Positions 47,201 through 57,100 of a DNA stretch of 64,000 bases are shown one piece after another. Both the position numbers and the translations under genes were made by a program. The stretch comes from Patella vulgata (Eukaryota; Mollusca; Gastropoda; Patellidae), in contig NC_065880.2 in the NCBI RefSeq assembly GCF_932274485.2, positions 49,090,894 to 49,154,893 of the forward strand, written 5' to 3'. The notes beneath the pieces are model-generated. The model made no database searches, was not told the DNA's origin, and saw only the letters and a program-made list of their open reading frames with translations. The first letter of the stretch is position 1; the number at the start of each line of letters is the position of its first letter.

Positions 47201-49159
47201 TCATACAATTGGAATCTGATCCTATAAACAAAATAATGCAACGTTAAGTCTTTAGAAAAAATACCCTTAGCCACCAGTTTCCATAAGGAATAGAAGTTAC
47301 AGACGACAACCACATTAAAAGTTAAAAGATAGATTGCCAGTCAATGAAACACGCCCCCATCAGTTAAATTGTTTGAGCAGTCGACAAGGGCTGTCACACA
47401 TTTATTCTTTAATTGACGAAAATTGATGAAATTCAATAGGCTTCTTTGTTTGACACTCTTAGTCTTACCAAGAAAATAAATGTAAGCTAATGTCAGTAGC
47501 CTAATAAATCATATTTAAAACATTCTTTAAAACTACTGGTAATAAAAATTTGTACTTTTTGATGTACAATGTAACCGAAATCTACAGTGAAATGCCCAAA
47601 ACGTTTTTTTAGGGATTAAGATCTCCAATACATCTTGTCATATTGTATTTCTGAGGAGAATGTACATGCATAGGTGGATCTTGAGTTACCATTCCATCCA
47701 TACAACTAGACACACTTTCTTGTCAACCTGTAAGTGCCATCCTATCCCTTCCCGACAAGTGAAAACATGGATTGTAATTTTGTATTTTCTTCTTGGTGCA
47801 TTTAAATGTGGACCTTTAAAAATGAAATTCAAAAAAGTTTGGCTAAATGCCAACAATGGTCAGAGAAAACATTTATTATAATCTTTTGACCTCTGGTACT
47901 TTATGTACATGTATGTATGTCCATCATTATAATTCTGGCATGCTGCCTAAGTTATACATAGGTCCACTCCATATGATAAATGTGAGTGGGAGGAATGAAG
48001 ATGTACTGTTCACCGTTTACCACCTGTTCACCATCTTTAGTAGCTGTATATCAACCAAGCCTAATTTCAATTTTTTAAAAATTTAACAGGATGTTTATGA
48101 TGAAAGCAGGTCTGATTAAGCTTAATTAAATTTTAATCTACACAACAACATTTCCATAATTTTTTAAGTCAAACAATTTATCAATCATTCATATTACCGG
48201 CACAAGCTAACTTAGCTAAGATATACACTACCCTGACTTTCATTTCAATTGGCAATTTTAAATATAAGGGAAATTCATCATTTCTGTCTGATGGTACATT
48301 TATTTTAAAAATAAAATGGAATTTCAATAAACAGGCCAGTTTTAAGTATTTGACGTGCTCAGAGAAGGACACAATCTAAGTCACTAAGTCACTGGTTTAC
48401 ATACAAGCTAATCCTTAAAAATTCAATGAAACCAATCAGATTCCAAATTAAACAAGGTGGTTATTTATGTTTCCCATGAAAAAATCTAATTGGAAGCAAC
48501 ACATGTACCGTACCACATCCTACCTATACACTTATGCATATTAGTACATACGCTACTGTATGTCAATAACAATTCTGTTTAGTTTTGTTCAAACCTGACT
48601 GAATAATGCTAACAATTAAGTGCTAAAAAAAAGAAATGCCCGAAAGAAATTTAGCCTTTAGGCCTACATTTTTTTCTTTAAACAGAACATCATCACTCAT
48701 TCAGTCATTGGGAATGTTTACCATACAATTATGCAACTCCCAAACAATATGTCTATAAAATATTTTGGGCTTTACTTTGAAGCATAAACATGTCTGGGCT
48801 ACTGTACGAATACTACAATAGTTATAACCATTAATGATTGGGAATTTTAATATAGGCTATTAGCAGGTTTGTTTACATTTAATTTAATTTATATTTTTTT
48901 TATTTATGGCCTATTCCAAGATATTCTAATGAATTTGGTATTGCAGTGACTGCAAATGCACCGGGGCCAGCCAACAACCAGCACCTGGTTCATGCATGAA
49001 TGAGTTATCCTGAGAGACATGTCAAAATTTGTATTCAACTTCGCAGTGACTTACAAATTTTCATCGACTGCAGTTATCCGAAGTAGACTTACTTGCAATG
49101 TCGTATAATTTAGACTTCTTCTCCAAGCCATACTGTCTGCGCTGTATTGAAGGAAACAT
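32221..49159 (-). CDS. DCAF6: DCAF6 (NRIP/IQWD1), 1017 aa in 16 exons
   Basis: Exons: 49159-49093, 47049-46988, 46139-46047, 44514-44437, 42753-42649, 42051-41938, 40109-39974, 38789-38632, 38088-38044, 37912-37765, 36918-35575, 34143-34005, 33583-33430, 33141-32896, 32584-32479, 32279-32221; 3054 nt, every phase agrees. N-terminal WD repeats span about 24-285 ([67 protein letters not shown]). Next come [19 protein letters not shown] and [12 protein letters not shown], then a Ser/Thr/Glu-rich linker, about 450 aa from the single 1344-nt exon 11. An IQ motif ([12 protein letters not shown]) lies near 841-852, followed by the last WD repeats ([15 protein letters not shown]) and [22 protein letters not shown]. 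Human DCAF6 is 860 aa with the same order. Known role: WD substrate receptor of CUL4-DDB1 ligases and nuclear-receptor coactivator binding calmodulin. The ATG follows an in-frame stop. Confidence 0.95.
34300..34660 (+). mobile_element. Partial hairpin-family repeat in DCAF6 intron 11
   Basis: Carries half-units of the hairpin family ('gggtccacaaccttggta', 'gcagccattttgttgg', 'gaggatccacaagctaaaaatgtg', 'aaaatt.gacctctag') without a hairpin end. It is separated by about 145 bp of unrelated DNA from the complete copy C. Confidence 0.65.
34808..35562 (+). mobile_element. Hairpin-ended repeat element, copy C
   Basis: Left end 'accagtggctaccaggcaggatacgcccacattttgc', interior half-units, right hairpin at 35535-35562 followed by an A run. 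In the DCAF6 pre-mRNA the hairpin starts 12 nt inside intron 11, just after the exon 11 donor (CCAG|GTAAATG at 35575/35574). Confidence 0.8.
37040..37290. repeat. Family E repeat fragment in DCAF6 intron 10
   Basis: Shares 'gcagtccataaaggtagttgcatt', 'gagcagtcgccaaggtttttcgcat' and 'gagcgttcacaaggtcc.gaaacaatggccataactct' with 28441-30090. Further along, 37411-37505 shares about 95 bp with 41762-41860 ('catcaagaccaat.aaaagac', 'ggtggtgcccgagaaac'), another small dispersed repeat. Confidence 0.55.
38910..39840 (+). repeat. Dispersed repeat, family C, copy 2 (interrupted)
   Basis: Same start as copy 1 ('acaagccaacagtgaggctgatgtcccccgccgaaatcccaaaata') and the same 'caccta.tgaa..tctac.ccaagttt' modules, but split by the 287-bp MITE at 39415-39701. 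It lies in DCAF6 intron 7. Confidence 0.75.
39415..39701 (+). mobile_element. 287-bp MITE, second copy, nested in family C
   Basis: Begins GGGGGTGCTCGATTGTCAGT and ends CAATCGAGTATCCCC. It is the inverted counterpart of 25228-25514, with the same length. The flanks read as a continuous family C module once the element is removed, so it is younger than that repeat copy. Confidence 0.8.
40457..40540. repeat. T-rich direct duplication, about 42 bp x 2
   Basis: The segment 'tttttttatttatttatattttttttaataagaacatt' occurs twice in succession in DCAF6 intron 6. A second small duplication (28 bp: 'tttcagaaaatccatttgcactgcca') lies near 40893-40950. Confidence 0.7.
43377..43890 (+). mobile_element. 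Tc1/mariner deletion derivative with 37-bp TIRs
   Basis: Both ends carry the inverted repeat ATATACTATTCAAAAAAAGT and on through AGGGGATATTTGATTTT, about 37 bp, with TA at the borders as expected for Tc1/mariner. Inside, on the plus strand near 43608-43675, a frame reads [17 protein letters not shown] and ends in CY before a stop. This is the typical C-terminus of a Tc1 transposase; the rest of the gene is missing. It lies in DCAF6 intron 4. Confidence 0.85.
44760..45990 (-). mobile_element. 5' part of a LINE: ORF1 (gag-like zinc-knuckle) remnant
   Basis: On the minus strand, near 45287-45105, a frame reads [20 protein letters not shown], typical of the RNA-binding ORF1 of Jockey/I-type non-LTR retrotransposons. 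Near 44997-44764, in another frame, is [20 protein letters not shown] followed by CARCGHGD, a double zinc knuckle. The histidine usual in the first CCHC knuckle is replaced (R/S) and the reading frame is interrupted, so this ORF1 is dead. No reverse transcriptase is present. Upstream (about 45990-45600) is a likely 5' UTR that is internally duplicated. The insertion lies in DCAF6 intron 3. Confidence 0.75.
45612..45947. repeat. 168-bp tandem duplication in the LINE 5' region
   Basis: Two nearly identical units start at 45612 and 45780 ('gagtatataaaac', 'gagaaagggtacattctac', 'tgggtcactctgacctccc', 'ccaccgacacgggtctcaat'). Differences are few, so the duplication is younger than most repeats here, or the units are monomeric LINE promoters. 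Confidence 0.85.
46336..46601 (-). mobile_element. tRNA-derived SINE, family 2 (full-length-looking)
   Basis: On the minus strand: tRNA-like head (TGACCGAATGGTTAGCACATGG; B-box-like GGTTTCGATTCC), a body with 'acctcgtggggtttctccgg' and 'gtgttagtcccgaaatgacc', then 'acgttaaaccccattt' and a (CT)n tail. It lies in DCAF6 intron 2. Truncated relatives are at 15925, 24292 and about 51590. Confidence 0.85.
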
Positions 49160-49794
49160 CACAAGCTGTGGAGTGGTGAGAAACCCGGATTGTTATCTCC
49201 TTTAAATAGTTAAAACATTGAAATTCTTCTGTCATACTTTGACTATCTTTTCAACGGAAGCCATTTTACTTATTTGGAAAAGGGGAGATAACCGCCGATA
49301 AACATACATATGGAATTAAACCACAGCTTGACACGGATACACTAGCACTAAGGCTTTGAAACCATATTCCCGACCCCACAATATTTTTCTTGTTTTATTA
49401 AGTCAATTATTAACACACATATTAAATAATTAGACATAAGTTTTATATACGCGAATCTCATCTCCATTAGCCCAGTTGGTTCCAATTGGTTTTTTTTAAA
49501 ATAAATAATATCGTGATTTATAAAGTGCGTTTGTATTGAAGAGCAGTTTCCAGGGCTGCAATTTCCAGGGCTATAGTGCTTCATATTCACTGAAATACAA
49601 ATTTGTAAGCTAATAGTTGGAGATTTTAGAAGATGTTTTGTTCTGAGAACGGAGATATTTGCTGGTAATATATTTTATTTCAAGAAATGTTCTGTCACCC
49701 AAGCAAGAATTTATGTAAGGCAAAGTTCAATATTGTCTGCAAACAAATAAATATTAATACCACAGATAGTTCGTAAAGATAATAAAAAGTAGGA

Positions 49795-50125
49795 ACTTAA
49801 ACATACACAAGCTAAATCGGCCTATTGCAGTTCTTCCTTTAGGCCTGAAATGTTATCTAAATTATTAATTAGACATTAGTTAACTTATCCAGACTATAAT
49901 CAACTATCGATGTCATCGCTAGCCTGCGATATTTACTGGATTAGGATCCGATTTGCAGCTTAACTTTCATCCATGATTTAATCATGAAGTGGATAATCAA
50001 GAATATGTTTTTTTTTATCGTACTGACTTTAGTAATGATGATCGAGGCTAGGCCGAAAATTCAATCGCTAAATTCTCGGTTCAGATTGGATCAATTTGAC
50101 TGGAATTTTCAGCAAATTTTCTCAA
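49795..50125. repeat. Dispersed repeat, family D, copy 2
   Basis: About 320 bp alignable to 26446-26775 in the same orientation, sharing the 'aggcctgaaatgttatctaaattattaattagacatta' and 'actttagtaatgatgatcgaggctaggc' blocks. No TIR or tail is visible. Confidence 0.7.
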
Positions 50126-50706
50126 TAGTCCTAGTATACCCCAAAACAAAAATGAAAACAAAAAAAACTAAATCATTAGAGGCAAAATCCCCAATGCCTC
50201 CGATAAATAAAACGGCGTTAATGTACTTTCGCCCCCTTTCCCTGACCAGGAGATGTTAATAAAGAGTGACTAATGGTGACTGCATACCAAATAATTTCAG
50301 CCCATTCAATCAATAACGTTTTTATTTTATAGACCATTTACGTTTGTTCTGCATGCCGTTAATATTTACTCGAAGACTATAATATAATTCTTAGGCCCTT
50401 TTATTATAGTTTTGAAGTTCCGTGAAAATTTCCAGAATTTGGCTTCCGATAACACGATATCACACTTACACCTTTATAACCAAAATAAAACAGAAATAAA
50501 ACCGTGTGTCGGCATCATCCAATGTCGATGTTTCACAAAAACTTAAATCTCCTTAAAATCGTTTTAAACTAAAATTTCATCCTAACTTAAGATAGATCCG
50601 TTTCACAAAACGATTTTAAGCATTTTAGATAAAAAAAATCCACTAAAATAATATTTTAAGTTTCACAAAGCTATTTTAGGGACAATTTTTACTAAAATCA
50701 ATCTTA

Positions 50707-50822
50707 ACTTAGGACAGCCGTCACCCTCTCCTAACTTAAAATCATGACATTAACAAGCATTGATTAGGGCTACTTAGGACAGCCGTCACCTTCTCCTAAC
50801 TTAAAATCACGACATTAACAAA
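50707..50822. repeat. Direct duplication, period about 65 bp
   Basis: 'acttaggacagccgtcacc.tctcctaacttaaaatca.gacattaacaa' occurs at 50707 and again at 50772. A fragment of the Tc1-type TIR (atactcttcaaaaaaagtaggggatatt) follows at about 50872-50900 without a matching partner nearby. Confidence 0.7.
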
Positions 50823-51589
50823 TGATAATATGATGGTTACGTTGTTAGATCTGTTGCGACTTGCGACATATATACTCTTCAAAAAAAGTAGGGGATATTG
50901 AAATGCAAATACCTATGCCGGGGGGGGGGGGCAGGTGGGTCCAGGAATTTTTGCAGGAGGGGGTTTGCCAGGTTCCTTGAGGCAATGTATCCCTCCCCCC
51001 CCCCCCCCCGCCTCAGCTTGAAATTTTTTGAGAAATACATGGTCTCTATCGTCATTTTGGCGATGCACATTGAGCTTTTTAAACAGAGAAATCCAACATC
51101 CTGTTTGACATCAATTTTTATTATGAATTAACATGATCACACTGTGAATCAAGTTTATTGATGCAAAGCATTAATTGTGATATTATACATGTCTATATCA
51201 TTATCTCGCGCTTTGAGTGCCCATCCGTCGCACCATCTGATGATAAATGATAAAGCACATTATGACACTTTTCTCATAAAAAGGGTTGTTTTACAACTAA
51301 TTTTATGTAGCTGAGCAGGGGCGGGTTTGGATCCCCCCCCCCCCTCTGGATCCGTCCCTGTATGCAGGTTGCGATATGGCAACAGAACCATTGAGCTGCA
51401 ATGCAGCACACAATAGCGCCATACACGTGGGAGGTGTTTATTGTCAAATTTGACACTTCAAGGAAGGGTTGATGAAAACTGCCGCGTGCTGGTTTATCCT
51501 ATCCATGTTTGCTTTCCTATCGGTTCTTGCATACGATTTACTGTTTAGCGAATCTTTGCTTTGGTGTGTTACATTTAATTTAGCACGTG

Positions 51590-51832
51590 TGCGCTGTATC
51601 ATAAGGCCTGTCATTGAGTCAACTGGCGGGGTTGTCCGTGATAAGGAGTAGGGTCGCCTGTCCAACCTCGTGGGTTTTCTCCGGGTCCTCCGGTTTCCTC
51701 CCACTGCTAAAGATCCCTAGGCGCCAGCGAATTATTGAAATAAAATTAAACCCCATATGTTAGTCCCGAAATGACCTTGTTTGTGTCGAGTGGGCGTTAC
51801 CCCCCCCCCCCCTCTGTCTCTCTTTCTTATTT
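51590..51832 (+). mobile_element. tRNA-derived SINE, family 2, plus orientation
   Basis: Contains 'gtcattgagtcaactggcgggg', 'aaggagtagggtcgcctgtcc', 'aacctcgtgggttttctccgg' and 'tgttagtcccgaaatgacc', ending in a poly-C run and ctctgtctctctttc. The tRNA head is partly worn away. Confidence 0.75.
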
Positions 51833-51869
51833 TGATCGTTAGACGTGTTCGTCGACGTCAACGTCAACA

Positions 51870-52004
51870 CTGCAAGAATTGGCCGAGGCACTGCAAGAGG
51901 AGTGGGTCACATTGTCCCAAATCGTGATTGGATGGTTGATAAGGAGCATGCCACGACGAATTGCTGAATGTCTGAAGATTGGTGGAGCAATTACTCATTA
52001 TTAA
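51870..52004 (+). pseudogene. Tc1-type transposase C-terminal remnant
   Basis: An open frame of 44 codons reads LQELAEALQEEW, then [19 protein letters not shown] and ends AITHY before TAA. This matches the last helices and the RSMPRR...GG.T.Y end of Tc1 transposases. The catalytic DDE part is absent and no matching terminal repeats flank it. It differs from the remnant at 43377-43890, so two Tc1 lineages are represented. Confidence 0.8.
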
Positions 52005-52228
52005 GGCAAAAATCAAAAACGTCCATTTTCACTTTTGACAGTGTATCTCTTGTGGTTGGATGGGGAAGAAATGTTATAAATAGCAATGATCGTTGTTTTG
52101 AAGAAAAGATTGAAGCTGTTTGAAGCCCAATGTGATTCGCATCAGTTAAAACTACATGTATATAGTACCATCTCTTTTCTAAAAACAGTGTTTTGGAAAC
52201 GAGGCTAATTGAGATGACGTCACGCGCT

Positions 52229-52560
52229 GGGTGGAAATTCTTGGGTGAAAATTATAAAAATCAAATTATATTAAAATTGACTTGGGTGAAAATTATAAAA
52301 AACAAATTATATTAAAATTGACTTGGGTGAAAATTAAAATTGACTTGGGTGAAAATTATAAAAACCAAATTATATTAAAATTGACTTGGGTGAAAATTAT
52401 AAAAAACAAATTATATTAAAATTGACCTGGGTGAAAATTACAAAAAAAAACAAATTATATTAAAATTGACTTGGGTGAAAATTAAAATTGACTTGGGTAA
52501 AAATTATAAAAAACAAATTATATTAAAATTGACTTGGGTGAATATTAAAAAAAACAACAA
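52229..52560. repeat. AT-rich minisatellite, unit about 25-43 bp
   Basis: About eight to ten units of 'ttgacttgggtgaaaatta' with a variable 'taaaaaacaaattatattaaaa' extension. Some units lack the extension, which gives two unit lengths. Confidence 0.85.
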
Positions 52561-53088
52561 ATTATATTATTTTTCATGTCCCTTATCAGCCACCGTAATT
52601 AGTATAATAAATGGAAAATTTCAGTTTAGTTGTGTAACTGCTTTTATGCATATCCAACAATATTAAATCTCAGAGGTACTGACATAGCTATGGCTATTTC
52701 TTCAGATTTGGCTTTTGATTTACATATAAATACATGTCCTTTTTTTGTGGATACATGGTTGCTCCTCGGGATTTTCCAGTCTGGTATCCACTAGAGTCAG
52801 TGGTGTATGGGGTGTCTGCAAGGAACAGTGTCTAGTCGTTCAGATGGCACGAAAACCCAAGGTTACGTATAGACGTTGACCTCCATGTAAAAACCATTTC
52901 AGTTTGAATTTGACGATGAGCCCGGACAAAACTGCGTGGCTTAGCTTTTACCCGTCATTATCCTGGTTGATACAGAAAAGTTGGACGTTAAATTGCATTT
53001 CACGTTATTTCGTTTAGCGCTTTTGGATTGCCTATACCTTGTTGTGAATGTTTTCATTGTCAGTGAAGCCTGTATTACTACTGGCCTA

Positions 53089-53518
53089 GGGGGCAGTTTC
53101 ACAAAAATTCGTAATTTTAAGAGGAAAACTCACGTTAGGAACAACTTCGAATTAAACACCAATGTCTGCATTTAGGCCTATAGCCGCAGTGTTTGATTAT
53201 ATCCTTTCTTTGTGAACATTAACTACGAAAATGATATATATTCCTATATACGGTAAGACTTTACTGCCAATAGATGAATAAAATTCTATTTTCACGCCCA
53301 TGAATACTAGGTCATCGCGCGTGACATACGTCGTGTGTCAGTCTGTCAAAAACCAGAAAAGGCGTAAACAAAACTGGAACTCTGCACCTCTCGGTATTTT
53401 AATTGAGGGCGCTGAGCAAATTATGGAACTTTAAAAGGAAAACTCAGTAGCAGCCTGCCCAAAGGATAAAGTTGCGCAAATTTTTCATCGTTATACGTTG
53501 CATTGTGAAACTGCACCC
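53089..53518. mobile_element. 430-bp MITE with CAGTTTCACAA ends
   Basis: Left end GGGGGCAGTTTCACAA, right end TTGTGAAACTGCACCC: inverted repeats matching at 15 of 16 positions. No coding capacity. The superfamily is not assigned; the target duplication is unclear. Confidence 0.65.
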
Positions 53519-54135
53519 AGGGCTGTACAGTGTCGACACTGGCTTTGATGGTGATTTTATCTATCATTACTTACGTTGTCCCCGGGTTTTCAATTGGGAA
53601 CCTCTTTAAACCATTTATTTTGCCATTTTTACATAGTTCCATACATATATATATATATTATTTATGATAATAATACTTAATCACTAATATCAGGGCCTTA
53701 TTTGCAGGCAGGGCAAACATATTTTTCAATTTGTTTAATACTTTATTATGTTACATAAGGCTAGATTCTGGATCTATAGATTAACAAAAAATAACTTTAT
53801 CAATATTTCATTATTGTTTTGATTTGTTTGAAAAGAATCGGCTGAACAAAAATAGAAAAGTCCCCAAGAAATGATATACACTGGGCTCCAGTCAAGTTAA
53901 ATTCGGTCATATACTTTTCAACTAACACGTTTTGTGTTCTTATTAGTGTTAGTAACACCAGTCTTTATAGAAATATACTATACTACTATATTACTACCAA
54001 TATATTTTTGGACCATTTCATGGGTTTGAACTTTTATAGGTATAATATTATTCACAGGGCGCTAGCTGTTTGGTTATTATTCCACGACAGTCAACTTTGA
54101 GTATCGCCCCGTCTTACTGTCTTTTGTTGAAAGAA

Positions 54136-57100
54136 TTAACATTTCTTGTCAAAGCAATCTTCAAAAGCTTCTTGTGGAAGTAGATCTGGTGTTGTCATAA
54201 TCGACGTCTTTGTGCTAATTTGTCTTAAAAGGCTAAGGATTTCTGGAAATGAAACGTAAATAAAAGGTAAGCTTATATAAATCATCTAGTATATAATTGC
54301 AGTATTGCAGATTGGAAGAGGCATTCCCTAAATGGCTATACCTGAAGATAAGATGATATTATATAGAAGGTAACGTAAGGTACCCCAAAACGACCATAAT
54401 ACAGGTGTGCATCATGCTGCATGTTTATATGTATATGATAAGTTATACAAAGCAAAACATTACGGTTCGATTAACGAAATATATACGATGAACCGTGATT
54501 ATAAAGGTTGTCATTAAATGGGGCCATTTCGATAAATCCATTGGCGTGTGCGATAAATCCCCTTTTCTTCGTTATTTTTTAATAGATAAAATAAACATAC
54601 CGGGTCTTAAATTAGTTAACGACAAATATTCATCCGACCAGGTTTTAATGGAACTATAAAATACTGCATATGTATTAGATGATACCATTCTTTTATAATG
54701 TTGAAATAAGGGTCGCACTAAAAAACTAAACTAATAGAGTGATAAGGATAAATTCTGTAATATTAATGTGTTTCAAGATGTAGTCAAAACTGTCCTTTTA
54801 TTGACTTGTAATACGTAACTAGGTGTTTGGTATACCGAGGATGTATGTGCCTTGGAGTCCTTCTCTGGTCGCTATCGAAAGGGACTGGGATCTTTGGGAT
54901 ATGAAGATATATTTCAAGTTTCATCAAAATCGGAAAAAATTGTGACCCCTACTCCTGCATACTTTTACACAATTTGCGTACAAAGAGCGGCCATTTTCAC
55001 GGGCATTTTCGTTCGATTTTCCAGAAATTCGAATTCAACCTTCGTTATGGTGGAATGGTGATATATTTAAACGGTTTTTAAAATCGGATAAAATATTGTG
55101 ATCTCTAGAGAATCCACAAACTAAAAAACACGATTTTTCGTACAATCAGGGGTCATAATCCAGGTAGTTACGGTCTGATATGCGCAAATAGCGAAAGGAA
55201 CCGAGTTTTTTGGGACATAATTGCGTACAAGGAGCGGTCATTTTGTCTGGCTGTCTCTTTCAGATTTTTACGAAATTCAAACTCAACCTTCATTTATAAA
55301 ATTAAATACAAATTGTGACTTCTAGCGGTTCCACAAGCTAAAACTGCGATTTTTCGAACAATCGGGGGCTATTATCCTGGAAGTTACGTTCGGATATGCG
55401 CGATTATCGAAAGGAGCCGAGATGTTTGTGATATAGACATAAATTGAAAGTTTCATCAAAATCAGATAAAAATTGTGGCCTCTAGAGGGTCCACAACCTT
55501 GATATACCATATATTTTTTACACTATTTGCGTACGAGGGGCGGCCATTTTGTCCGGCAGTTTTGGTCCGATTTTTACGAAATTCGAACTCAACCATCATT
55601 AGGGTGTAACGGTGATATATTCACGCTTTTCTTTAAAAATCGGATCAAAATTGTGACCTCTAGAGGGTCCACAACCTTGATATACCATTTGTTTACACTA
55701 TTTGCGTACGAGGGGCGGTCATTTTGCCATAATTTAGGAAGTTACGATCCGATATGCGCGAATATCGAAAAGGAACCAAGATCTTTGGGTTATAAACATG
55801 CATTTCAAGTTTCATCAAAATCAGATGAAATTTGTGACCTCTAGAGTGTCCACAAGCTAGAAACGTGATTTTTTGTACAATCAGGGACCATAATCCATGA
55901 AGTTATGGTCCGATACATGCCAATATCGGAAGGAACCGAGATCTTTGGGAGATAGGCCTATATTTCAAGTTTCTTCAAAATAGGATAAAAATCGTGACCT
56001 GTAGATTGTCCGCAAACGAATTTTGAACGGAGGTCCGGACGGACTGGGGCGACGGCATAATACGTCCACATGAAAATGTGGGCGTATAAAAAAATAATTT
56101 TCGAACTACCTGATTTGACAGATGTTTTAACATCCATTACAGGACGTAGTTTTCAAAGCGTTCAGTGAATCCTCGTTCAAAATAATTTGCTCTAAACTAT
56201 GTCAGAACTTGTATTTCGATAATAAGACGAGTTATTTGAATTATTATACCATATAACATAACGGATAGGTGTCCACCACCCAGTTCACGTCCGAGGTCCA
56301 TCGGGTTTATGTTACATATGAAGTGAGAATGACGGACATACTTTAATGTGGGCGTATTAAACTCTAGAACTTGTGTGTTTGATTATCAACTGGACCCACT
56401 GTAAAGGATACGATCCAGAATTTCCAATCTTCAGTAACTCTGCCACTTATATACTTATTAAGCATTTGATCTAGATGGCAGTGAGGTTTCTCTACACCAC
56501 AAACCCCGCCTGCTGGAAGGTCACTCTGATATTGCCTGAAAAGAAATCAAATTTTGGAGGTTGTATGGGGTATTCAATAATTAAAACCATAATATAAAGC
56601 CCCCCAACTTGAGTTAAAGTAGCCTCAAGGCTACACTAGTCTTCTGTATAAATAGTTTAAGGTAGCTGTTGTCTACTTACTGTATCTGTTTATTCAGGAC
56701 CTGTATTTCTTGCTTCAACGCCGCTTTGTCATCGTCATATCTACAACTTTCATTTTTCAACTGACCACAATATTCAGCAGCTAATATTTTTTTTTTTTTA
56801 AATTAAAAGGTAGAATTATTTCACCAAACCAATTCAATATGTGTCCTATTTAATATTTTTAGAGTTTCGATTTGTATTCTTTGTATGTAATCAAATAAAT
56901 GAACACCACGAAAATCAATCTAACTATAGCGGTTGCCAGGCAAGATACGTCCACATTTTGCAAATGATAAGACAGAGAACAGGCTAAAAAAAAAAGCGAT
57001 AATCCAGGATGTTACCATCCGTAACGCGCACGTATCCAAAATTACCCAGATCTTTGGGATATAAATATATATTTTAATTGAAATCGACAAAAGGGAGAGC

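Larger units (their letters stand above)
49160..54135. other. Intergenic region between DCAF6 and the Mondo-like gene
   Basis: The left side (about 49160-49300) is the DCAF6 5' UTR/promoter. No further exon was recognised. The rest holds repeats listed separately, poly-G/poly-C runs (about 50920, 50993, 51333 and 51800) and, at about 52730-52990, a SINE-like stretch that I could not assign. The right end is the 3' flank of the Mondo-like gene. Confidence 0.55.

Noticed and set aside
48181-48372. Minus-strand ORF with [20 protein letters not shown] in DCAF6 intron 1
   Set aside because: It matches no part of DCAF6, is not needed for phase, and has no good flanking splice pair; probably chance or an old repeat.
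49080-49140. DCAF6 start at [13 protein letters not shown]
   Set aside because: That frame does not join in phase with exon 2; the frame starting [15 protein letters not shown] does, and it continues into the conserved FVQRLKL block.
56370-56412. Ending the Mondo-like protein at the stop after the tail beginning VSFTVGPVDN in exon 5
   Set aside because: A U12-type donor right after WKFWI and two downstream exons with clear DCD homology (RPLFQ, ILSLLRQIST) and matching phases show the gene goes on to 54136.
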